Positions 24,885-32,818 of a stretch of DNA of 36,457 nucleotides are shown piece after piece. Source of the stretch: CAZKFG01 sp964551985 (GTDB lineage: Bacteria; Bacillota; Negativicutes; Acidaminococcales; JAISLQ01). Numbering within the stretch: the first letter of the stretch is position 1; each line of letters begins with the position of its first letter. A program made the translations under genes and the position numbers. The stretch covers positions 1-36,457 of the forward strand of contig CAZKFG010000014.1 in NCBI GenBank assembly GCA_964551985.1, given 5' to 3'. The notes below the pieces were generated by a model. It had not been told where the DNA came from. It searched no databases and was given only the letters and a program-made list of their open reading frames with translations.

Positions 24885-25642
24885 TGGATAGATGGGTTGC
24901 CGATTTGCATGTGCACACTCTTTTATCACCTTGTGCTGAAATTGAGATGACACCTCGTCATATTGTTATGCAGGCAGCAGCAAATGGAGTAAATCTTGTT
25001 GCGATAACAGATCATAATGTTTGTGGTAATGTTTTGCCTGCAATAAGAGTAGGTCAAGAGTTAGGAGTTGTTGTTTGGGCAGGCGTGGAAGTTGAGACTA
25101 TGGAAGGCGGACACGTTGTAGTTTTATTTGATAGCTTGAAAAAACTGCTAAAATTTCAAGAAGTTTTAGATAAAAATATGCCTGATATGCAAAACAATGC
25201 TGAAAAATTTGGCGGTCAATTTATTGTCGATGAAAATGATGAATTTATCAAAGAAGAAACCAGAATGCTTTTAGCATCTGTTAAGCTTGATGTTGATGCA
25301 CTAATTGCTTTGGCAGATAGTTTAGGTGGGGTTTGTATTGCCGCTCACGTTGATAAACCAGCATATAGCTTGCTTAGTTATTTAGGCTTTATTCAGGCAG
25401 ACAGTGGCTTTGTTGCCGTGGAAATATCAAGAAACTCTTTAAAAGAATTAACAGAGAAAAAAATGGCTAAATTACTCGGCAATCTCCCTTATATTACAAA
25501 CTCTGATGCTCATATGATAAATGATTTTCTAACTGGTCCTAAAAATTATATTTACATGAAGCAGCCTACAATTGAAGAATTTAAGTTAGCATTAAAAGGG
25601 TTAGATGGTAGAAAGATTGAGGCAGGGAAAAAGATTGGCTGA
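24884..25642 (+). CDS. PHP-domain metal-dependent phosphoesterase-like protein
   Basis: A 252-residue PHP-family protein. The metal-binding pattern is intact: DLHVHTLLSPCAEIEMTPRH at the start, AITDHNVCGN near residue 45, WAGVEVET, AAHVDKP near 153 and NSDAH near 206. PHP proteins hydrolyse phosphoesters (histidinol phosphate, nucleotides, 3'-5' ends). The conserved location in hydrogenase operons suggests a signalling nucleotide or phosphoprotein substrate, but nothing in the sequence says which. The start overlaps the previous stop by one base. The stop is followed by 41 bases and a strong GAGGAGG site before the NuoE-like gene. Confidence 0.85.
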   Translation: MDRWVADLHVHTLLSPCAEIEMTPRHIVMQAAANGVNLVAITDHNVCGNVLPAIRVGQELGVVVWAGVEVETMEGGHVVVLFDSLKKLLKFQEVLDKNMPDMQNNAEKFGGQFIVDENDEFIKEETRMLLASVKLDVDALIALADSLGGVCIAAHVDKPAYSLLSYLGFIQADSGFVAVEISRNSLKELTEKKMAKLLGNLPYITNSDAHMINDFLTGPKNYIYMKQPTIEEFKLALKGLDGRKIEAGKKIG

Positions 25643-25683
25643 GTTTATATATAAATTCAAACAAAATTCGAGGAGGAATCTTT

Positions 25684-26172
25684 ATGCATGAAAAAACTTG
25701 TTGTTGTGGTGGGCAGGAAGAAAGTTATGAATTACTACAACCAATATTTGAAAAATATGCTGGGAAAAAAGGATCTTTGATACCTATTTTGCAAGAAGCA
25801 CAAAATGTGTATGGCTATTTGCCAAAAAATGTTATTAAGAAAATTGCTGAAAAAACTGACAATCCTGTAAGCAAAGTTTATGGTGTAGTTACCTTTTATT
25901 CGCAGTTTCATTTGAATCCAAGAGGGAAAAATATAATAAAGGTTTGTCAAGGCACTGCGTGCCATGTGCGTGGTGGGAAAAAGATTTTACAGGCAATAGA
26001 AGATAAACTTGGTATAAAAGCAGGTAAAACTACTGAAGATTTACGGTATACTTTAGAGATAGTAGCTTGCATTGGTGCTTGTGGCTTAGCTCCTGTTTTG
26101 ACAATTAATGAAGATACACATGGTAGATTGACGGTAGAAGCAGTTAGCGCAATACTGGATAGATATCAATAA
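25684..26172 (+). CDS. hydC: NuoE-like thioredoxin-fold [2Fe-2S] subunit of the hydrogenase
   Basis: A 162-residue subunit equivalent to NuoE of complex I and the gamma subunit of NAD-linked [FeFe] hydrogenases. The helical N-terminal part has LIPILQEAQNVYGYLP and ISKVYGVVTFYSQF-like sequence (seen as VSKVYGVVTFYSQFH). The [2Fe-2S] ligands are CQGTACHVRGG and CIGACGLAP. An additional N-terminal CCCGG may be a chance cluster of cysteines or an extra metal site. It transfers electrons between the NADH-binding HydB and the HydA chain. A strong GAGGAGG ribosome binding site precedes ATG 25684. Confidence 0.92.
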   Translation: MHEKTCCCGGQEESYELLQPIFEKYAGKKGSLIPILQEAQNVYGYLPKNVIKKIAEKTDNPVSKVYGVVTFYSQFHLNPRGKNIIKVCQGTACHVRGGKKILQAIEDKLGIKAGKTTEDLRYTLEIVACIGACGLAPVLTINEDTHGRLTVEAVSAILDRYQ

Positions 26173-26174
26173 TT

Positions 26175-26720
26175 ATGAGAGATTTGTCTTTACATATCAT
26201 TGATTTAGTGCAAAATTCAATGGAAGCGCAAGCTAAAAATGTAGAACTTATCATTAATGAAGATGTTGCCAATAATTTGCTTACTATTGTTGTAGAAGAT
26301 GATGGTCGCGGTATGGATGAGCAAATACTAAATAAAGTAAAAAATCCATTTACGACAACCAGAACTACCAGAAAAGTAGGTCTTGGTTTACCTTTGATAG
26401 ATATGTCTACAAGAGCATCCGGTGGTAAACTTGATATTTTTTCTAAAGTTGGTGAGGGTACTAAAATTGTCGCTACATATGGATATAGCCATATTGATAG
26501 ACCTCCGCTTGGAGATATTGTTACAACTGTAAAGATTATTGTTGTAAGCTATCAAAGTATACGTTTTTTCTATAGACATATAAAAAATAATAAAGAGTTT
26601 TTGCTAGATACTATGCAAATGAGAGAAATTTTAGGAGAAGATGCCGATTTTAGCCAGATGGACATTAGAACTTGGCTTGAAGACTACATAAGAGAAGGGT
26701 TAAAAAGTATTGATGAATGA
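26175..26720 (+). CDS. Stand-alone HATPase (histidine-kinase-like) protein
   Basis: A 181-residue GHKL protein. The N-box is HIIDLVQNSMEAQA, G1 DDGRGM, and G2 GLGLPLIDMSTRASGG preceded by NPFTTTRTTRK, which is histidine-kinase-like. It lacks the phosphoacceptor His/DHp domain and any sensor or membrane part. The ~65-residue C-terminal tail (SYQSIRFFYRHIKNN onward) is not part of the ATPase fold and could bind a partner. It lies two bases after the NuoE-like gene and 12 before the ferredoxin, within the electron-transfer part of the operon. Such genes recur in hydrogenase operons of anaerobes, with unknown function. Confidence 0.85.
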   Translation: MRDLSLHIIDLVQNSMEAQAKNVELIINEDVANNLLTIVVEDDGRGMDEQILNKVKNPFTTTRTTRKVGLGLPLIDMSTRASGGKLDIFSKVGEGTKIVATYGYSHIDRPPLGDIVTTVKIIVVSYQSIRFFYRHIKNNKEFLLDTMQMREILGEDADFSQMDIRTWLEDYIREGLKSIDE

Positions 26721-26732
26721 TGGAGGTAAAAA

Positions 26733-27095
26733 ATGAAGTCACTAGAAGATTTAAAAAAATTAAGAGAAAAACTACAAACGCAAACAAACTTACGCAATGC
26801 TGACGGTGTAAAAATTATTGTTGGTATGGGAACTTGTGGCATTGCCGCAGGTGCCAGAGAAGTAATGAGTGCTTTGATGGATGAATGTACTAAACGTAAC
26901 CTCCAAGATGTTACTTTTCAACAAACAGGTTGTATTGGCATGTGTGAAAAAGAGGTTTTAGTTGATATTGTCAAACCTGGTGAACCTAGAATAACTTATG
27001 GTAATGTAAAATCAACAGACGCACAAAGACTTGTTGCAGAACACGTTGTAAATGGACAAATAGTACAAGACTTAGTTGTTGCCAAAATGGGCTAA
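26733..27095 (+). CDS. Thioredoxin-like (2Fe-2S) ferredoxin-domain protein
   Basis: A 120-residue thioredoxin-fold ferredoxin. An N-terminal helix (SLEDLKKLREKLQTQ) is followed by VGMGTCGIAAGAREVMSAL and QQTGCIGMCEKEVLVDI. Only three clear ligand cysteines are visible (one in GTC, two in GCIGMCE). Compared with the N-terminus of the downstream HydB (CAGTGC ... GCHGFC), the first Cys is missing, so the cluster may be atypical, or another residue or protein may supply the ligand. It lies between the second HATPase and hydB and is probably an accessory electron carrier of the hydrogenase. Confidence 0.85.
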   Translation: MKSLEDLKKLREKLQTQTNLRNADGVKIIVGMGTCGIAAGAREVMSALMDECTKRNLQDVTFQQTGCIGMCEKEVLVDIVKPGEPRITYGNVKSTDAQRLVAEHVVNGQIVQDLVVAKMG

Positions 27096-27118
27096 AAAAC
27101 TTTTGTGGAGGGAAAATA

Positions 27119-28912
27119 ATGCAATTAATTAGAGCACACGTTCTTATTTGTGCCGGTACTGGCTGTATAGCATCAGGTTCAAAAGCGGTTGAAGCGAAAT
27201 TTAATGAGCAAATTCAAGCTCGTGGATTAGAAAAAGAAGTTAAAGTAGTTGAAACAGGCTGTCATGGCTTTTGTGAAATGGGACCTTTAGTTATAGTTTA
27301 TCCTGAAGGTGTTTTTTACGTATCAGTAAAACCAGAAGATGTTGAAGAAATTGTAGAATCACATCTATACAAAGGCAGAATTGTAGAAAGGCTCCTCTAC
27401 AAAGAACCGCTTACTAAAGAAGCTGTTCCTAACTATGATGAAATTAATTTTTACCGTAAGCAAATGCGTAAAGTTTTGAAAAACTGTGGACATATAAATC
27501 CAGATCATATAGAAGAATACATTGCGTTTGGTGGTTATGAGGCGCTTGGCAAAGCACTTACTCAAATGACACCAGAACAAGTTGTTGAAGAAGTAAAAAA
27601 ATCTGGGCTTCGTGGTCGGGGCGGCGCAGGCTTCCCAACTGGTATGAAATGGCAATTTGCCAGTCAGTCGCCTGGAGATAAAAAATATGTTGTTTGTAAT
27701 GCGGATGAAGGCGATCCAGGTGCGTTTATGGACAGAAGTGTCTTGGAAGGCGACCCGCACACAATTATAGAGGGTATGGCTATTTGTGGTTATGCTATAG
27801 GCTCTGATGAGGGTTATGTGTATGTAAGAGCTGAATATCCTTTAGCAATTAAACGTTTGCGCAATGCTATTGCCCAAGCTGAAGAGATGGGATTTTTAGG
27901 GAAAAATATTTTTGGTACTAACTTTAACTTTACTTTGCATATTAAAGAAGGCGCAGGAGCTTTTGTTTGTGGCGAAGAAACAGCGCTTTTGCAATCTATT
28001 GAAGGAAATCGTGGAATGCCTCGTCCTAGACCGCCATTTCCTGCAGTATCGGGTTTATGGGGCAAACCAACTAATATAAACAATGTTGAAACTTTGGCAA
28101 ACATTACTTGTATTATTGTTGATGGAGCAGAAGAGTATGCCAAAATAGGAACAGAAAAATCCAAAGGTACAAAAGTTTTTGCTTTGACTGGTAAAATAAA
28201 CAATACTGGTCTTGCTGAAGTACCAATGGGTATAACTATGCGTGAAATAATTTATGATATTGGTGGCGGCATAGTTGATGGTAAAAAATATAAAGCAGTG
28301 CAAATTGGCGGACCTTCTGGTGGCTGTTTGCCAGAAGATATGCTTGATTTGACTATAGACTACGACTCTTTGGCATCTGCTGGTGCGATGATGGGTTCAG
28401 GTGGTCTTGTTGTAATGGATGAGACAACTTGTATGGTTGACGTTGCTAAGTTCTTTCTGAGCTTTACTCAACATGAATCTTGCGGTAAATGTACTCCTTG
28501 TCGTGAAGGTACAAAACGTATGCTTGAAATTTTAGAGCGTATTACCGAAGGTAAAGGCAAAGATGGTGATATAGCTTTACTGGAAGATTTAGCGTATGCT
28601 ATAAAAGATACTGCTCTTTGTGGACTTGGACAAACAGCACCAAACCCTGTTCTTAGTACTTTGAAATATTTTAGACATGAATATGAGGCACATATAAAAG
28701 AACACAAATGTCCAGCTGGAGCTTGTAGTGCTTTAGCATCATACGAGATTACAGATGCTTGTAAAGGTTGTGGGCTTTGCAAAAAAGTTTGTCCTGTAAA
28801 TGCAATTTCCGGCGAATTAAAACAACAACATACAATTGATAAAGAACTTTGTATAAAATGTGGTGCTTGTCAATCCAAATGCCCGTTTAAAGCGATAAGA
28901 AAAGGAGCGTAA
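27119..28912 (+). CDS. hydB: NuoF-like flavoprotein subunit of the [FeFe] hydrogenase
   Basis: A 597-residue subunit that binds NAD(H) and FMN and, in electron-bifurcating hydrogenases, couples NADH, ferredoxin and H2. Domain order: an N-terminal thioredoxin-like [2Fe-2S] domain (CAGTGC, GCHGFC), the NuoF core with RGRGGAGFPTGMKW at about 164-177 and the NADH-site GAGAFVCGEETALL, an SLBB region, the [4Fe-4S] motif CGKCTPCREGT at residue 455, and two C-terminal [4Fe-4S] clusters (CKGCGLCKKVCP, CIKCGACQSKCP). This full set matches the bifurcating HydB family; bifurcation itself cannot be shown from sequence. The hydA ATG is two bases after the stop. Confidence 0.95.
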   Translation: MQLIRAHVLICAGTGCIASGSKAVEAKFNEQIQARGLEKEVKVVETGCHGFCEMGPLVIVYPEGVFYVSVKPEDVEEIVESHLYKGRIVERLLYKEPLTKEAVPNYDEINFYRKQMRKVLKNCGHINPDHIEEYIAFGGYEALGKALTQMTPEQVVEEVKKSGLRGRGGAGFPTGMKWQFASQSPGDKKYVVCNADEGDPGAFMDRSVLEGDPHTIIEGMAICGYAIGSDEGYVYVRAEYPLAIKRLRNAIAQAEEMGFLGKNIFGTNFNFTLHIKEGAGAFVCGEETALLQSIEGNRGMPRPRPPFPAVSGLWGKPTNINNVETLANITCIIVDGAEEYAKIGTEKSKGTKVFALTGKINNTGLAEVPMGITMREIIYDIGGGIVDGKKYKAVQIGGPSGGCLPEDMLDLTIDYDSLASAGAMMGSGGLVVMDETTCMVDVAKFFLSFTQHESCGKCTPCREGTKRMLEILERITEGKGKDGDIALLEDLAYAIKDTALCGLGQTAPNPVLSTLKYFRHEYEAHIKEHKCPAGACSALASYEITDACKGCGLCKKVCPVNAISGELKQQHTIDKELCIKCGACQSKCPFKAIRKGA

Positions 28913-28914
28913 AT

Positions 28915-30645
28915 ATGCAGATGGAAATGGTTAATGTAACGATAGATGGTAAAAAAGTAAGTGTTCACAAAAGTGCCACTGTATTAAACGCAGCTAGAAA
29001 AGCTGGTGTAAAAGTTCCAACTCTTTGTTATCATCCAGAATTAAAACCAGAAGGAGCTTGCCGTTTGTGCGTTGTTGAGATGGAAGGCGCAAGAACACTT
29101 GTGGCTTCTTGCGTATACCCTGTTAATGAAGGAATGGTTGTTCATACAAATACCCAAAGAGTACGCCAAGCTCGAAAAGCAGTAGTAGAATTGCTTTTGG
29201 CAAATCACCCAAGTGATTGTTTAACTTGTGTTCGCAACCAAAATTGCGAGCTTCAAACTGTGGCAGCCGATTTAGGTTTGAGGGAAATTCGTTTTGCAGG
29301 TGAGAAAAAACACTTTGAGCTGGATGACAACAATCCATCACTAGTGCGTGATAGTGAAAAATGCATACTTTGCGGTCGCTGCATAAGAGTTTGTTCAGAA
29401 CGTCAAGACATGGATGTATATAGTTTTGCTAAGCGCGGCTTTGAAACAGTTGTTACACCAGCATTTGAATGTGGTCTTGATAAAGCAGCATGTACCTATT
29501 GTGGACAATGTTCAACTATTTGTCCTACTGCTGCAATAGTAGAAAGAGACTATACTAAAGAAGTTTGGAAAGCAATAAGTGACCCGACAAAACATGTTAT
29601 AGTGCAAACAGCGCCATCTGTACGTGTTGCATTAGGCGAAACGCTAGGTATGCAGCCTGGTAGCATTGTCACAGGTAAAATGGTTGCGGCGTTAAGACAC
29701 ATGGGTTTTGACAAGGTTTTTGATACAGATTTTAGCGCTGATGTTACAATAATGGAAGAAGGACATGAATTTATTCATAGACTGACAAACAATGGTGTGT
29801 TTCCAATGATTACATCTTGTAGCCCTGGCTGGGTAAATTTTGTGGAAATTCTTTATCCAGATTTGTTAGCACACTTATCCACGGCTAAATCCCCACAACA
29901 AATGTTTGGTGCTTTAGTTAAAACATACTATGCAGAAAAAAGTGGTGTCGATCCTAAAAATATCGTTTCTGTATCTGTTATGCCTTGTACAGCTAAAAAA
30001 GCCGAGGCTGCTCGTCCAGAGATGAATTCTAGCGGCTACCAAGATGTTGATTATGTCATAACAACTAGAGAATTAGGGCGTATGATAAAAGAGACTGGGC
30101 TTGATTTTGATTCATTGAAAAATGAAGAATTTGATGATCCTATGGGTATAAGTACAGGTGCAGCTGTAATCTTTGGTGCTACAGGCGGTGTTATGGAGGC
30201 GGCACTTAGAACAGTTTATGAAGTTGTAACAGGAAAAGAACTTGCTGCAGTGGACTTTAAAGAAGTTAGAGGACTTCAAGGCTTAAAAGAAGCTGTTATA
30301 GATGTTGATGGCACTAAAGTTAAAGTTGCTGTGGTTAATACCTTAGCAGAGGCCAGAAAAATGCTTGATAGAATAAGAGAAGGTAAAGCAGATTATCACT
30401 TTATTGAAATTATGGCTTGTCCTGGTGGATGTATTAGCGGCGGTGGACAACCAATCCCTGTTGATGCTATAATAAGAAAGAAAAGACAAGAATCTATTTA
30501 TGAGTTAGATAGTGATTTTAATATTCGCAAATCACATGAAAATCCAGCAATTAAAGAACTTTACTCACAGTGGTTAGGTAAACCGCTAGATGAAAAAGCA
30601 CATAAACTTTTACACACTCATTATCATAAACAAATTAGAGAATAA
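28915..30645 (+). CDS. hydA: [FeFe] hydrogenase catalytic subunit
   Basis: A 576-residue NADH-dependent-type [FeFe] hydrogenase. It starts with a plant-type [2Fe-2S] domain (CYHPELKPEGACRLCVVE, with a later Cys at ASC), then a NuoG-like His-ligated cluster (HPSDCLTCVRNQNCELQ) and two [4Fe-4S] motifs (CILCGRCIRVC, CTYCGQCSTICP). H-cluster motifs are canonical: L1 TSCSPGW at about 300-306, L2 MPCTAKKAE at about 356, L3 ACPGGCISGGGQ with Cys502/506. The small-subunit tail LLHTHYHK closes it. The HydEFG maturases, needed for activity, are not in the window. The ribosome binding site is AAAAGGAG. It is the last gene of the operon. Confidence 0.97.
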   Translation: MQMEMVNVTIDGKKVSVHKSATVLNAARKAGVKVPTLCYHPELKPEGACRLCVVEMEGARTLVASCVYPVNEGMVVHTNTQRVRQARKAVVELLLANHPSDCLTCVRNQNCELQTVAADLGLREIRFAGEKKHFELDDNNPSLVRDSEKCILCGRCIRVCSERQDMDVYSFAKRGFETVVTPAFECGLDKAACTYCGQCSTICPTAAIVERDYTKEVWKAISDPTKHVIVQTAPSVRVALGETLGMQPGSIVTGKMVAALRHMGFDKVFDTDFSADVTIMEEGHEFIHRLTNNGVFPMITSCSPGWVNFVEILYPDLLAHLSTAKSPQQMFGALVKTYYAEKSGVDPKNIVSVSVMPCTAKKAEAARPEMNSSGYQDVDYVITTRELGRMIKETGLDFDSLKNEEFDDPMGISTGAAVIFGATGGVMEAALRTVYEVVTGKELAAVDFKEVRGLQGLKEAVIDVDGTKVKVAVVNTLAEARKMLDRIREGKADYHFIEIMACPGGCISGGGQPIPVDAIIRKKRQESIYELDSDFNIRKSHENPAIKELYSQWLGKPLDEKAHKLLHTHYHKQIRE

Positions 30646-30684
30646 AAAATGAGACTTAAGCTTTTAGCTTAAGTCTCATTTTTT
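30644..30684 (+). terminator. Intrinsic terminator of the hydrogenase operon
   Basis: A perfect 19-bp stem (30644-30662 with 30666-30684) has a three-base loop. The right arm ends in six T. The stem begins inside the hydA stop codon. Confidence 0.95.
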
Positions 30685-30965
30685 GTTTATAAAATTTTAT
30701 AAAATAATGCTATTTTTCTGTTTAAAAACAAAAGTTTACAACTTTTTATAAAATGCAAATGAAAATAATAAAAAGTGCGAAAAAGTGTTTTAAAATAGCA
30801 AAAAATAAAGTGAAAAAAATAAAAAATATTTGTTATAACTACTAGCTAAAAATAAAAAACTTTGTTAAAATGAGATAAAGATTACAAAAAACAAAAATAT
30901 TAAAAATAAAAATAAAAGTAGGTAGGATTTTTAAAAATTATAGCGAATATTAACCAATATAACGC

Positions 30966-30996
30966 TTTAAAAACAAAACATAATACACCATATAAT
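30966..30996 (+). promoter_or_regulatory. Candidate promoter upstream of the propionate operon
   Basis: A consensus TATAAT at 30991-30996 is preceded at 19 bases by a weak TTTAAA. The predicted transcript would start near 31003, exactly where the A-rich spacer changes into mixed, structured-looking sequence. It would yield a ~240-base leader for the CoA-transferase or a separate small RNA. Confidence 0.45.
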
Positions 30997-31001
30997 ATAT
31001 A

Positions 31002-31147
31002 GACCCACGAAGGCAAGCCTTTAAGGGAAAGTATATTTCAGGGCAGCTTGCGGCTTGTAGACAAAATTTTCAAGCAATTAGTAATCTGGCACTTGGTTAT
31101 GGGATGCTCAAATAAAAAAGTAATTCATTTCTGGGTGACTGTTTTTT
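31002..31147 (+). ncRNA. Possible structured RNA or leader (unidentified)
   Basis: About 145 bases between the TATAAT box and a seven-T run. The ends can pair: ACCCA-C-GAA near 31003-31011 with TTT-C-TGGGT near 31128-31136. Inside, GCAAGC (31013 region) can pair with GCTTGC or GGCTTG about 35 bases downstream. I compared it mentally with cobalamin, glycine, c-di-AMP, SAM, 6S and SRP RNAs and found none of their key boxes. It may be a small RNA with its own terminator-like end or a leader attenuator. Confidence 0.3.
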
Positions 31148-31172
31148 TGCTGCCTTTCTGTAGCTTAAGTTG

Positions 31173-31192
31173 TTAAATAAGGTTTTATTTAA
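31173..31192 (+). promoter_or_regulatory. Perfect palindrome upstream of the CoA-transferase
   Basis: TTAAATAA (31173-31180), GGTT, then the exact reverse complement TTATTTAA (31185-31192), about 50 bases before the start codon. It could be an operator or a small RNA hairpin. The A/T-only arms lower the specificity of the call. Confidence 0.35.
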
Positions 31193-31244
31193 TGTTATAG
31201 ATCATTAATTAAAATAAAGGTAATTTTAAGGGAGGAAGAAAAAA

Positions 31245-32753
31245 ATGATTGAAATTCGCGATCGCATTAGAAACAAGGCACTTCATGCCAAGATAAAAAC
31301 TGCTCAAGAAGCAGCAGCTTTTATCAAAGACGGTATGAATATTGGTACAAGTGGTTTTACACCAGCTGGTTATCCAAAAGCTGTGCCTCTAGCATTAGCT
31401 GAAATTGCAAAAACAAATCCTTTAAAAGTTAATTTGTGGACAGGCGCTTCTGTTGGTGCTGAACTAGACGGAGCGTGGGCAGATGGTGGCATTATTGCTA
31501 AACGTTTGCCTTACCAAACAAATAACTCTACTCGTAACGGTATTAACGCAGGTAAAATTGCTTATCAAGATTTACACTTAAGCCATGTTGCTCAAATGTC
31601 AAGATATGGATACCTAGGTGGTACAGTTGACATTGCAATAGTAGAAGCTTGCGCAATTACTGAAAATGGTGGAATTGTTGCAACAACTTCACAAGGTAAT
31701 GCAGCGTCTTTTGTACAAAGCGCTAAACAAGTAATTGTTGAAATCAATGTAAGCCAACCAGAAGAACTAGAAAAAATTCAAGACGTTTATATTCCACTAG
31801 ACCCTCCACACCGTCAACCAATTCCTATTACAAAAGCTGATGATCGTATTGGTACAACATATATTCCATGTGACCCAAGCAAAATAGTAGCGATTGTTCC
31901 TTGTGATATTATCGACGGAACACGCCCACTTGCAGCGATTGATGATGATGCAAAAGCAATGAGCGGACATTTAATTGAGTTTTTGCAAAATGAAATCAAA
32001 CAAGGTCGTATGCCACAAAATCTCTTACCACTTCAATCAGGCGTTGGCTCAGTAGCAAACGCAGTTATCTCTGGTCTTTGCAATTCGCCTTTTGAAAACC
32101 TATCTGTTTATACAGAAGTTATTCAAGATGGTATGTTTGATCTAATTGATGCTGGAAAATTAGTTGTAGCATCAGGTACATCTTTAAGCCCATCACCAGA
32201 TGCCTTAAAATGTTTTTATGCTAATCTTGATAAATACATTCCAAAACTTATTCTTCGCCCACAAGAAATCTCCAACAGTCCTGAAATTGCAAGACGTCTT
32301 GGCGTAATTGCAATGAATACAGCTATTGAATATGATATTTATGGGCACGTAAACTCTACACACGTTGTTGGTACAAAAATTATGAACGGTATCGGTGGTA
32401 GCGGAGACTTTGCAAGAAATGGTTACTTAACCTTCTTCTTTACAAACTCTGTTGCTAAAGGTGGAGACATATCTTCAATCGTTCCAATGTGTTCACACAT
32501 TGACCACACAGAACACGATATCGATGTATTCGTAACAGAACGTGGCGTTGCTGACGTGCGTGGACTAAGTCCAAAAGAACGCGCAAAAGTTATCATCGAA
32601 AAAACAGCTCACCCTGATTATCAACCAATACTAAAAGATTACATGGAAAGAGCTATTGCAAAACTAGGTCCTGTTCAAACACCACACATTATGTCAGAAG
32701 CACTTTCATTCCATGCTCGCTTTGCTGAAACAGGTAGCATGAAAGTGAAATAA
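31245..32753 (+). CDS. Acetyl-CoA hydrolase/transferase family; probable succinate/propionyl-CoA:CoA transferase
   Basis: A 502-residue class I CoA-transferase of the Cat1/AarC/ScpC group. Seen are GTSGFTPAGYPKAVPLALAE near the start, the catalytic-Glu segment VYTEVIQDGMFDL with Glu291 (AarC of Acetobacter uses Glu294), the glycine-rich loop NGIGGSGDFARNGYLTFF, and FVTERGVADVRGLSPKERA near the C-terminus. Placed in front of the methylmalonyl-CoA genes, it most likely moves CoA from propionyl-CoA to succinate, making propionate and succinyl-CoA; acetate is an alternative partner. Ribosome binding site GGGAGGAAG before ATG 31245. Codon use (AAC, TTC, CTA, ACA frequent) looks like that of a highly expressed gene. 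Confidence 0.9.
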   Translation: MIEIRDRIRNKALHAKIKTAQEAAAFIKDGMNIGTSGFTPAGYPKAVPLALAEIAKTNPLKVNLWTGASVGAELDGAWADGGIIAKRLPYQTNNSTRNGINAGKIAYQDLHLSHVAQMSRYGYLGGTVDIAIVEACAITENGGIVATTSQGNAASFVQSAKQVIVEINVSQPEELEKIQDVYIPLDPPHRQPIPITKADDRIGTTYIPCDPSKIVAIVPCDIIDGTRPLAAIDDDAKAMSGHLIEFLQNEIKQGRMPQNLLPLQSGVGSVANAVISGLCNSPFENLSVYTEVIQDGMFDLIDAGKLVVASGTSLSPSPDALKCFYANLDKYIPKLILRPQEISNSPEIARRLGVIAMNTAIEYDIYGHVNSTHVVGTKIMNGIGGSGDFARNGYLTFFFTNSVAKGGDISSIVPMCSHIDHTEHDIDVFVTERGVADVRGLSPKERAKVIIEKTAHPDYQPILKDYMERAIAKLGPVQTPHIMSEALSFHARFAETGSMKVK

Positions 32754-32818
32754 AGACCAATAGGTCATTCCATGCTGGGCTTTGCCCATGTATGAAGAAA
32801 TAAAAGGAGGATTAGAGA

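Larger units (their letters stand above)
30690..31244 (+). other. Gene-free, A-rich spacer between the hydrogenase and propionate operons
   Basis: No coding frame with a ribosome binding site is visible. From 30690 to about 30960 the sequence is extremely A-rich on the plus strand and holds no feature I can name. From about 30990 base composition becomes mixed; this part holds a TATAAT box (30991-30996), a possible structured RNA, and a palindrome close to the CoA-transferase start. Confidence 0.8.

Noticed and set aside
30720..30960. A-rich spacer as a possible replication origin or CRISPR leader
   Set aside because: No DnaA-box cluster, no regular repeats and no cas genes; only general A-richness is seen.
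30960..31244. Cobalamin riboswitch before the B12-dependent mutase operon
   Set aside because: No B12 box or GCCACTG-like core element is found, and the first gene is the CoA-transferase, which does not need B12.
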